A DNA stretch of 29,694 nucleotides, taken from positions 1 through 29,694 of the forward strand of contig JAHHRH010000017.1 of assembly GCA_020025915.1 (NCBI GenBank), in the 5' to 3' direction. Below the pieces are notes generated by a model. The model had not been told where the DNA came from and searched no databases. It worked only from the letters and a program-made list of their open reading frames with translations. Shown here piece by piece: positions 23,584 through 29,694 of this stretch (positions are counted from its first letter, which is position 1; every line of letters begins with the position of its first letter). The position numbers were made by a program, and so were the translations under genes. This DNA is from Sutterella sp. GTDB taxonomy: Bacteria; Pseudomonadota; Gammaproteobacteria; Burkholderiales; Burkholderiaceae_F.

Positions 23584-25524
23584 GTGACGTCTAGCCTTTT
23601 ACCTCTGACTGCCCTTGAGCTCTTAGCCCCAGCCCGTGACGCTGAAACAGGGATCGCAGCCATTGATCATGGTGCCGATGCCGTTTATATCGGCGGCCCG
23701 GCCTTTGGTGCGCGTCATTCTGCTGGCAACACGATGGATGACATCGCAAAGCTTTGCGATTACGCCCATCGCTATCATGCCCGCGTCTTTATGGCACTCA
23801 ATACGCTTTTTACGAATGACGAGTTGCCTAAGGCACGCTCCCTTGCGTTTGATGCGGCCAAAGCGGGCGTCGATGTCTTGATCGTGCAAGACATGGGGTT
23901 AATGGTTGGTCCGCTCCCCGATATCGAACTCCATGCGTCTACACAATGCGATATTCGCACCCCTGAAAAAGCGGCTTTTTTAGAAAAAGTAGGCTTTTCT
24001 CAGATGGTCTTGGCACGCGAACTGTCGCTTGACGAAGTCGCTGCCTGCCGCCGTGCATTGACAAACGCACGTATCGAATACTTCATTCATGGTGCGCTTT
24101 GCGTGAGTTACTCGGGTCAGTGTTATATCAGCCAGGCTATGGTAGGTCGTAGTGCAAACCGTGGCGCTTGCGCGCAGCTATGCCGCCTCCCTTATGACGT
24201 CTATACCGAGTCAGGCGTTCAAATCGCCAAGCGTAGTCACGTATTGTCTCTTAAGGACAACAACCAAACCGAGAACCTCGAAGCCCTCATTGACGCCGGG
24301 GTTTCTTCCTTTAAGATCGAAGGTCGCCTAAAGGACTTGGTGTACGTCAAAAACATCACGGCTTGGTATCGTCAGAAGCTCGACGCCATCATTGCGCGCC
24401 GCCCAGAGCTCTCTCGTACGTCTGATGGTGTATCGACCTTCAACTTTACGCCTGATCCTAGCAAAAGCTTTCACCGCAGTCGTACCGACTACTTTGTACA
24501 TGGCCGCCAGTTTGATGCGCCTTATGAGCTCGCGCAGCTTGAAAGCCCCAAAAATACCGGTAAGCCCGTCGCGCGCACTGAACGCATTGAACCCGGTATG
24601 ATTTTTGTGCGCCCCAACAAAGGGGTTGAACTTGCCAACAGGGACGGTCTCACCTACTTAGGGGACGACGAAGAAAGTCACGGCTTGTCAATTAACCGCG
24701 CCGATCCCGATAAGGGTGGTCTCGTCAAACTCACGTTACGCAATCGCTATGAGGTACCCGAAGGCTTACGCCGCGGGATGCTCTTAATGCGTAACCTTGA
24801 CCGCGCCTTTGTGCGTGAACTCTCGGGCGACTCTGCAGAACGTCGCATTCCGTTAGTGCTCACCTTTACGGTCGAAGACGATACGCTCACACTGCTTGTG
24901 AGTGACGGCAAGACTTGCGCACAATCGAACGTGGCAATGGATCTAGAAAAACCATCGAACCCAGAACGTAACCGCGAAACGCTCATCAAAAATTTGAGCC
25001 GTTTGGGCGATACGCACTATTGCGTGGACGAGATTTATGTCCCTGAGGACCTTGATGTCTTTGTGCCTGCCTCTACTGTCAACATGTTGCGTCGTGATGC
25101 GATCGAACAGTTCACCGAGTTGCGTGAAGCGCTTCGTGTGCCTCCTGGTCGTGCGCCTGTAGATGAAACGGCACCCTACCCTGAACTCTTCTTAGGCTTC
25201 AAAGGTAATGTGGCCAATGACAGCGCCCGCGCCTTTTATGAGCAACACGGCACCAAGGTGACAGCACCAGCCTTTGAAATTAAACCCGTGGCCAATGCCG
25301 AGTTGATGACTTGTCGCCATTGTATTCGTGCGACATTAAAGCGCTGTCCCAAGATGCTCAAGGCTTTCCCTGAGTTACTTGAGAAGACCGATCGCGAGGC
25401 ATTTAAACCCGAACCCTTGATTCTTGTGAACTCTGCAGGTGAGCGCTTTGTAGCGGTTTTCTACTGTAAAGCCTCTCCCTGCCAGATGACTTTACACAAG
25501 GCTGCCTCATCAGCGAAAGAATAA
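23584..25524 (+). CDS. rlhA: 23S rRNA 5-hydroxycytidine C2501 synthase (U32 peptidase family, RlhA)
   Basis: A 646-residue U32-family protein that matches E. coli RlhA (YdcP, 653 residues) along its whole length, judged from memory: N-terminus LELLAPARD, ADAVYIGGPAFGARH, ELHASTQCDIRT, the U32 signature EYFIHGALCVSYSGQCYIS, the SANRGACAQLCRLPYD segment, FKIEGRLKD and the C-terminal CRHCIRATLKRCPK ... CKASPCQM cysteine pairs. RlhA hydroxylates C2501 of 23S rRNA and needs iron-sulfur and prephenate-dependent chemistry. Its shorter paralogue TrhP (453 residues) acts on tRNA, so length favours RlhA. The start codon is GTG 23584, with AAGGAAG about eight bases upstream. It is in the operon with the ankyrin and DUF1266-like genes. 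Confidence 0.9.
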   Translation: MTSSLLPLTALELLAPARDAETGIAAIDHGADAVYIGGPAFGARHSAGNTMDDIAKLCDYAHRYHARVFMALNTLFTNDELPKARSLAFDAAKAGVDVLIVQDMGLMVGPLPDIELHASTQCDIRTPEKAAFLEKVGFSQMVLARELSLDEVAACRRALTNARIEYFIHGALCVSYSGQCYISQAMVGRSANRGACAQLCRLPYDVYTESGVQIAKRSHVLSLKDNNQTENLEALIDAGVSSFKIEGRLKDLVYVKNITAWYRQKLDAIIARRPELSRTSDGVSTFNFTPDPSKSFHRSRTDYFVHGRQFDAPYELAQLESPKNTGKPVARTERIEPGMIFVRPNKGVELANRDGLTYLGDDEESHGLSINRADPDKGGLVKLTLRNRYEVPEGLRRGMLLMRNLDRAFVRELSGDSAERRIPLVLTFTVEDDTLTLLVSDGKTCAQSNVAMDLEKPSNPERNRETLIKNLSRLGDTHYCVDEIYVPEDLDVFVPASTVNMLRRDAIEQFTELREALRVPPGRAPVDETAPYPELFLGFKGNVANDSARAFYEQHGTKVTAPAFEIKPVANAELMTCRHCIRATLKRCPKMLKAFPELLEKTDREAFKPEPLILVNSAGERFVAVFYCKASPCQMTLHKAASSAKE

Positions 25525-25575
25525 AGCCTTTATAATCGTATTTTTAGTCTATTTTTTAGGAATCCCTGTATCCGT

Positions 25576-26376
25576 ATGTCAAGCGATGATGAGGCTTTAG
25601 ACATCCTTACTCCCTCAGCCACGATGCTCCCTGTTTTAACAAGCTTGCGCGCCTCATTGTCACGTTTAGGCGACGCAAAAACAAACTCTGCGCCACGCGT
25701 GTGGGACAACATTGACTTTGAAGGGACGGCCTCTGCCATGGCTCGCCTTTCGCTTTGCGAAGACGGTTGGATCAACGGGGATATTCCACCTGACGACATT
25801 GCAGCCGCGAATGACATTCGTCATTACCTCTCGGTAGACCTTGAGATCATGTCGCCTGACGATCTCTTTGAGCAGTTCCGCGCCATCGTCGATGGTGCAC
25901 CGCTCACGCGCGAATACCGTCGTATCTTCAATGCACCTGACGTTAGTCATCTCCTTAAAGATCATATGGCTTTGGGCTGGGGTGGCTTTGACGTCGTGCA
26001 AAGTAACACGGTCGAACAAGAACTTATTCGTCGACGCCGTATGTTTGTCGACTACTTCCGCCATGACTTTGGTTGGGCTCGCCTTCGTGCCATGGAACTT
26101 TCGCGTGCCGCAGCGCTCCTCGAAAAAGCACTCTACGTCGAGATGGTGGCCCCCTCAGACATCTTCTCTCGTCGTCAACGTGTAGTAAGTGAAGCGTTGG
26201 CTCGCTTTGCGAGTTGGAATTCGTTTGCACGTGCCGCCTTGTGTGCGCGTGCTTTCGAAAGTATTGAAGAAGGTGTCACTTGTGCTCGTCAACGCATCAC
26301 CCAAGACGAAGCTATTTTGCAAGGCTTGTTAAAAGGACCTTGGAAAGCCATTAACTGGCCACGAGTCGCCCCTTAA
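25576..26376 (+). CDS. Uncharacterised protein, DUF1266-like
   Basis: A 266-residue cytoplasmic protein of unknown function. The C-terminal half (about residues 150-235: RLRAMELSRAAALLEKALYVEMVAPSDIFSRRQ ... ALARFASWNSFARAALCARAFE) resembles the DUF1266 pattern, where a helix carrying D/R-x-R is followed by a sSWxxF/Y segment; I rate this as likely but unverified. No signal peptide or membrane segment. The ribosome site is poor: AGGA about 14 bases before ATG 25576. A TATAAT at 25531-25536 just after the rlhA stop could give it its own promoter. The last codons lead directly into the structured RNA region. Confidence 0.7.
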   Translation: MSSDDEALDILTPSATMLPVLTSLRASLSRLGDAKTNSAPRVWDNIDFEGTASAMARLSLCEDGWINGDIPPDDIAAANDIRHYLSVDLEIMSPDDLFEQFRAIVDGAPLTREYRRIFNAPDVSHLLKDHMALGWGGFDVVQSNTVEQELIRRRRMFVDYFRHDFGWARLRAMELSRAAALLEKALYVEMVAPSDIFSRRQRVVSEALARFASWNSFARAALCARAFESIEEGVTCARQRITQDEAILQGLLKGPWKAINWPRVAP

Positions 26377-26585
26377 CCAGGTAGTCTGACAAGTCCTTCG
26401 GAATCTCTAGACGTACATTCATCATTACCGCTGATGCGCCTCTTGGTTAAGTTGGGTCGCTATCCGTCAGGATAGTGGAAGCAATGAAAAGTGCCTAACC
26501 CGTGGCCTGTGGTATTGCACCGCTCACTGTCTTCTGAGAAGCATCGACCACAGAAGGCCGTCCGACACCTTCGGGCGGTCTTTTG
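26371..26585 (+). ncRNA. Candidate structured RNA ending in an intrinsic terminator
   Basis: Several pairings lie in series: CTTAACCA (26372-26379, overlapping the stop codon of the gene before) with TGGTTAAG (26444-26451), enclosing GTCT/AGAC (26384/26409) and CATCA/TGATG (26420/26432); then CTATCC-GTCA-GGATAG (26460-26475) inside GGGT/ACCC (26454/26498); then GGCCTGTGGT (26504-26513) with ACCACAG (26547-26553) plus GGCC (26556-26559). A terminator follows (CCGTCCG/CGGGCGG, 26558-26578, then TCTTTT). The only plus-strand gene downstream is over 1.1 kb away, so this is not an obvious riboswitch. It does not match my memory of 6S, SRP, tmRNA or RNase P RNA. It may be independently transcribed or cut from the 3' end of the operon mRNA. 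Confidence 0.5.
26556..26585 (+). terminator. Intrinsic terminator after the DUF1266-like gene and candidate RNA
   Basis: CCGTCCG (26558-26564) pairs with CGGGCGG (26572-26578), one G-U pair, seven-base loop, then TCTTTT. The minus strand lacks a T-run, so it acts on the plus strand. Confidence 0.8.
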
Positions 26586-26599
26586 CTTTGGCCTTCGTT

Positions 26600-27529
26600 T
26601 TAATCCGTTAAGAAGTCTTCACTTGCTCGCGTTAACGGTATACCTACTGCCCGAATACTCTCGGCAATTTCAGCAATACACTGACGAATTTCTGGCCACA
26701 AACTCTCGGCACTCACAGGCCAGAAAACATAAAACGGAATCGTTAACGGATGGTCTAGCGGAATCGCCACACAATCCTTCGAGACACTGAGCGCAGCCAA
26801 CTCATCCGTGATATGAACTCCAATACCACGCGTTACGAAGCGTAAAGCCACCTGGGTTGAACTCAGTTCAGCCACAATTCGGTCAGGTGACAACGGTGGA
26901 TGCAAATTCGTGATGTAATCGCGCTCCAACTTATCAGCCGAAAGTACAATGAAGTTTTCGTTGGCGTAGTCGTCGAGCGACACTTTGTCTTTATGAGCCA
27001 ATGGATGATCTTTAGGCACCACTAAGCGAAATGGCAAATGGGCAATCGCCACCTTTTGCAGGTCATCATGATTACTGAGTAACGTCCCAAATCCAACATC
27101 AAAGGGGTGTGAAAATTTTGAATAGTAAATATCGCGGCTGTGATGTACGTCCATCGTCACGCGCAACGTTTTTTCGTGCCGCTTCAAAATCTTTGCCACA
27201 GCCGGAATAATCACGTTACTACAATGTCTCGCCAACACCGCAATACGCAACTGACGTTTAAGAGATACACGCTGCTTAGGAAAATCTTCAAGCATGTGCC
27301 ACGCACGCATCGATTCCTTAGCTACGCGATAAAAAGCTTTACCGTCTTCAGTGAGCGTTAAATTCTTCGTGGTGCGATCAAAAAGACGACAACGTAAGCG
27401 GTCTTCAAGCTGACTGATCGCACGACTTGCCGCAGGTGCCGAGAGTGCATTTTGGTTTGCGGCCGACAACAAAGACCCCGTTTCGACCACTGCACAAAAG
27501 AGTTTGATTGATTTTGCCTTTAATTCCAT
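26600..27529 (-). CDS. LysR-family transcriptional regulator, divergent from hydG
   Basis: A 309-residue LysR-type regulator. The helix-turn-helix is at about residues 5-65 (SIKLFCAVVETGSLLSAANQNALSAPAASRAISQLEDRLRCRLFDRT), followed by an effector domain with LRIAVLARHCSNVIIPAVAKIL and LPFRLVVPKDHPLAHKD. ATG 27529 gives a normal LysR N-terminus; an in-frame frame open to 27646 would cover the regulatory region. The gene is divergent from hydG with a 15-base palindrome fitting the LysR box in between, so hydG is its probable target (inference). The effector is unknown; an aromatic or thiol compound is possible but unsupported. Confidence 0.9.
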   Translation of the reverse strand: MELKAKSIKLFCAVVETGSLLSAANQNALSAPAASRAISQLEDRLRCRLFDRTTKNLTLTEDGKAFYRVAKESMRAWHMLEDFPKQRVSLKRQLRIAVLARHCSNVIIPAVAKILKRHEKTLRVTMDVHHSRDIYYSKFSHPFDVGFGTLLSNHDDLQKVAIAHLPFRLVVPKDHPLAHKDKVSLDDYANENFIVLSADKLERDYITNLHPPLSPDRIVAELSSTQVALRFVTRGIGVHITDELAALSVSKDCVAIPLDHPLTIPFYVFWPVSAESLWPEIRQCIAEIAESIRAVGIPLTRASEDFLTD

Positions 27530-27544
27530 TTTTTGCAACCTACC

Positions 27545-27559
27545 ATGCAATATTTGCAT
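27545..27559. promoter_or_regulatory. LysR-type box between lysR and hydG
   Basis: ATGCAATATTTGCAT: perfect six-base arms around TAT, containing the canonical T-N11-A. It lies 16 bases before the LysR start and about 85-90 bases before a TATACT (27628-27633) that could be the hydG -10 element, fitting both autorepression and activation. Confidence 0.6.
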
Positions 27560-27654
27560 TTTACAAAATTCTTCCAAAGTGGCAAAATGAATTTCAACCA
27601 AACGGGACGGCCTGAGACACCCACCCGTATACTCTCCGAAACACAAGTAATACG

Positions 27655-27691
27655 GCCGATTCAGCTTGTCTGATCGGCTGTTTTACTTTTT
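27655..27691 (+). terminator. Terminator-like hairpin in the hydG leader
   Basis: GCCGAT and CAG (27655-27664) pair with CTG and ATCGGC (27670-27678), one bulged T, five-base loop, then TGTTTTACTTTTT. It lies about 50 bases before the hydG start codon, and no plus-strand gene lies between it and the structured RNA, so it may act as an attenuator or define a short leader RNA. Confidence 0.6.
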
Positions 27692-27736
27692 CGTCTTACT
27701 TTTTACTCAACCCAATCTCCCCCCCCGAGAACTAAA

Positions 27737-29167
27737 ATGGCGATTTATGACCCCAAATCCCGCGTTGCGGAAGAGTTCATCAACGATCAAGAAATCCAGG
27801 ATACGCTTGCCTACGCTCAAGAACATAAAGGCGACGTGCCCTTGTTGACGAGCTTCCTTGAAAAGGCCGCCGCTTTTAAAGGATTGACTCACCGCGAAGC
27901 TGCTTGCCTGCTTGCTTGCGACGTCAAAGAAATCAACGACAAGATTTTCGAAACAGCTATTAAGGTTAAAGAACACATTTACGGTACCCGTATCGTGCTC
28001 TTTGCCCCGCTTTATTTATCAAACTACTGCGTGAACACGTGCACGTACTGCCCGTACCACGCCAAAAATAAGAGCATTGTCCGTAAAAAGCTCACACAAG
28101 AAGAAATCAAGCGCGAAGTGATCGCCCTTCAAGACTTAGGTCACAAGCGTCTTCTTCTTGAAGCAGGTGAACACCCCAAGCACAATCCGATCGAATACAT
28201 CCTCGAATCCATCAAGACCATCTACTCGATCAAGCATAAGAATGGTGCAATCCGTCGTCTCAACGTGAACATTGCGGCCACCACGGTTGAAAACTACCGT
28301 AAATTGCATGAAGCTGAAATCGGTACCTATCAGCTTTTCCAAGAAACCTATCACAAGTCCACCTATCAGGAACTTCATCCGAAGGGACCGAAGTCTGACT
28401 ACGCCTACCATACAGAAGCCCACGACCGTGCTATGGAAGGCGGCATTGACGACATTGGTTTAGGTGTGCTCTTTGGCCTTGAACTCTGTCACTACGACTT
28501 TGTCGGCCTCTTGATGCATGCTGAACATTTAGAAGCTGTTTGGGGCGTGGGGCCTCACACGATTTCCGTACCGCGTATCTGCCCGGCTGACGACATCGAC
28601 CCGACGACCTTCTCGAACGCTGTCCCTGACGACCTCTTCCTCAAGATCGTGGCTTTGATTCGTATGGCAGTGCCCTACACAGGCATGATCATGTCCACCC
28701 GTGAAGGCGAACGTATTCGTACGCAGGCCTTGAAGCTCGGCATCTCTCAGATTTCTGGTGGCTCTCGTACCTCCGTGGGTGGCTATGCCATTCGTTCTGT
28801 TCAGGAAATGGAAGAAAAGACCGAACAGTTCGAAACGAGCGACCGTCGTTCTCTTGACGAAATCGTCCACTGGTTACTTGATAACAACTACCTCCCATCC
28901 TTCTGCACAGCTTGCTACCGCGCTGGCCGCACCGGCGACCGCTTCATGGAATGGGCTAAGGACGGTAGTATCGCCACTTACTGTCAGGCCAACGCCATCA
29001 TGACGATGAAGGAATACATGTGCGACTACGCTTCGAAAGAAACGTGTGAGGCCGGCGAAAAAGTTATTCAACGTGAACTTCCGAAGATCCCACACGAAAA
29101 GATTCGCATGGCTAGCGAAAAGCGTTTGATTCGTATTCAGGATGGTGAAAGAGACTTCCGCTTCTAA
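27737..29167 (+). CDS. hydG: [FeFe]-hydrogenase maturation tyrosine lyase HydG
   Basis: A 476-residue radical SAM protein. The SAM-cluster motif Cx3Cx2C is at Cys98, Cys102, Cys105 (YCVNTCTYCPYH). The auxiliary cluster motif Cx2Cx22C is at Cys390, Cys393, Cys416, exactly the spacing that separates HydG from its shorter relative ThiH (about 377 residues). ISGGSRTSVGGY and LFQETYHKSTY are further HydG-type segments. In known systems HydG splits tyrosine into p-cresol, CO and cyanide and builds the Fe(CO)2(CN) unit of the H-cluster, working with HydE and HydF. Here it is a single-gene unit: neither hydE, hydF nor a hydrogenase gene is in the window. It is divergent from a LysR gene and has weak GAGAA upstream of ATG 27737. 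Confidence 0.93.
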   Translation: MAIYDPKSRVAEEFINDQEIQDTLAYAQEHKGDVPLLTSFLEKAAAFKGLTHREAACLLACDVKEINDKIFETAIKVKEHIYGTRIVLFAPLYLSNYCVNTCTYCPYHAKNKSIVRKKLTQEEIKREVIALQDLGHKRLLLEAGEHPKHNPIEYILESIKTIYSIKHKNGAIRRLNVNIAATTVENYRKLHEAEIGTYQLFQETYHKSTYQELHPKGPKSDYAYHTEAHDRAMEGGIDDIGLGVLFGLELCHYDFVGLLMHAEHLEAVWGVGPHTISVPRICPADDIDPTTFSNAVPDDLFLKIVALIRMAVPYTGMIMSTREGERIRTQALKLGISQISGGSRTSVGGYAIRSVQEMEEKTEQFETSDRRSLDEIVHWLLDNNYLPSFCTACYRAGRTGDRFMEWAKDGSIATYCQANAIMTMKEYMCDYASKETCEAGEKVIQRELPKIPHEKIRMASEKRLIRIQDGERDFRF

Positions 29168-29192
29168 TCAAGCTCGTTTTTAAAGCCCACCG

Positions 29193-29224
29193 AAACCCAC
29201 TACCTCACCGTAGTGGGTTTTTGT
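29193..29224 (+). terminator. Intrinsic terminator after hydG
   Basis: AAACCCACTAC (29193-29203) and GTAGTGGGTTT (29210-29220) form a perfect 11-base-pair stem with a six-base loop, then TTTTG. It lies 25 bases after the hydG stop and may also stop the convergent minus-strand gene, less efficiently. Confidence 0.92.
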
Positions 29225-29631
29225 TACTGCGCTTCTGTTTTTCGTTTAAACACAAGATCAGGTAAAAAGATCAGCGTGTCTTGAGTCGTGTCTTGCTTAC
29301 GCCAATAGACCATGACCTGCACAGAAGCTTCACTCAATATATAGTCTTTGGCTAGCACACGATTGATCGCAGTCTGTGTCTCCTTTGAGAGGCGACCAAC
29401 AGAGACCAAACGGTCGTTTGTGTGCGGCAACAAGAGGTCAGGCATTCGAAGTACCAATACTTGACCACTTTGGATTTGCTCAATCCAACTTTGCTTATTC
29501 ATAAAGTAGTCCAGATAGAGATCCTTGTAGCCTAAGGACACCTGTAACACTTCTGCGGGCGCAAACACTCGGTCATCTGTAGACCATTCGACATACGGCA
29601 TCGTTTTGGCCTTATGAATCGTTGAGACCAA
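29224..29631 (-). CDS. Unrecognised protein, uncertain N-terminus
   Basis: About 135 residues, a mix of helix and strand with no signal peptide, membrane segment or motif that I recognise. It has a central hydrophobic strand (GQVLVLRMPDLLLP) and a second (ASVQVMVYW). The start is unclear: TTG 29631 has no ribosome site; the frame stays open to 29682, with no ATG or GTG before it meets TAA at 29683-29685. Either a TTG/CTG start is used, an internal ATG (MPYVEW, 29601) is the true start, or the gene is a remnant cut off at its 5' end. It is convergent with hydG and shares its terminator region. Confidence 0.5.
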   Translation of the reverse strand: MVSTIHKAKTMPYVEWSTDDRVFAPAEVLQVSLGYKDLYLDYFMNKQSWIEQIQSGQVLVLRMPDLLLPHTNDRLVSVGRLSKETQTAINRVLAKDYILSEASVQVMVYWRKQDTTQDTLIFLPDLVFKRKTEAQ

Positions 29632-29694
29632 AATGGTGTCTGGGATGAGGGTACGAAAAATGGATCTGATGGCAGCGCTCAGTTAGGGCACAAT

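Noticed and set aside
23584..25524. Annotation as TrhP (YegQ) or as a collagenase-like peptidase
   Set aside because: Length and C-terminal cysteine pairs match RlhA; the U32 name is historical.
26371..26585. tRNA, tmRNA or SRP RNA identity for the structured region
   Set aside because: No cloverleaf of tRNA dimensions, no tmRNA tag-like segment, and no SRP GGAAG/AGCAG loop motif seen.
27737..29167. Annotation as thiamine enzyme ThiH
   Set aside because: The C-terminal Cx2Cx22C cluster motif and 476-residue length fit HydG, not ThiH.
1..29694. CRISPR array, insertion sequence or prophage
   Set aside because: No regularly spaced repeats, transposase or phage structural genes in either strand.

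Overview
The window looks like a chromosomal segment of a gut-type betaproteobacterium, most likely of the Sutterellaceae (Sutterella/Parasutterella group). This is an inference from the gene content and the style of the proteins: an anaerobic tetrathionate-reductase-like locus with a PhnD-type sensor kinase, a PlpD-type patatin, a SagB-type nitroreductase, several LysR regulators and a HydG. Base composition is roughly balanced in genes, with AT-rich intergenic regions. I see no rRNA, tRNA, CRISPR array, insertion sequence or phage genes.

Layout. Positions 1-7355 hold an anaerobic respiration locus: a FixJ/TtrR-like response regulator (+), an oppositely oriented reductase operon in which the catalytic molybdoenzyme, a four-cluster ferredoxin subunit and a NrfD-type membrane subunit are tightly coupled, and a divergent TtrS-like sensor kinase (+). 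A 462-base AT-rich region between the catalytic gene and the kinase carries several inverted repeats that are good candidates for the response regulator's sites. Positions 7352-13587 hold small regulated units: an XRE repressor divergent from a nitroreductase, a LysR regulator divergent from a cyclic amidohydrolase, then a PEGA lipoprotein, a HAD phosphatase and a tandem universal stress protein. Positions 13700-16744 (-) encode a patatin/Omp85 (PlpD-like) outer-membrane protein and a nitrobindin-like beta-barrel protein, separated by an intrinsic terminator that lies in the likely leader of the patatin gene.

Positions 17010-21946 (+) form an export operon: TolC-type outer-membrane channel, HlyD-type adaptor and two ABC-2 permeases, with no ATPase gene anywhere in the window. 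After a terminator come TatD-family nuclease, ankyrin protein, the 23S rRNA hydroxylase RlhA and a DUF1266-like protein, running to 26376. The approximately 210 bases after that are strongly structured and end in a terminator, and I call them a candidate non-coding RNA. The window ends with a LysR regulator divergent from hydG, the tyrosine lyase of [FeFe]-hydrogenase maturation, standing alone with its own LysR-type box and a terminator-like hairpin in its leader, then an unrecognised gene on the minus strand.

The most interesting items are the lone hydG with its LysR and leader hairpin, the structured RNA at 26371-26585, the ATPase-less export operon, and the regulatory repeats of the reductase locus. 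None of these is proven novel from sequence reading alone.
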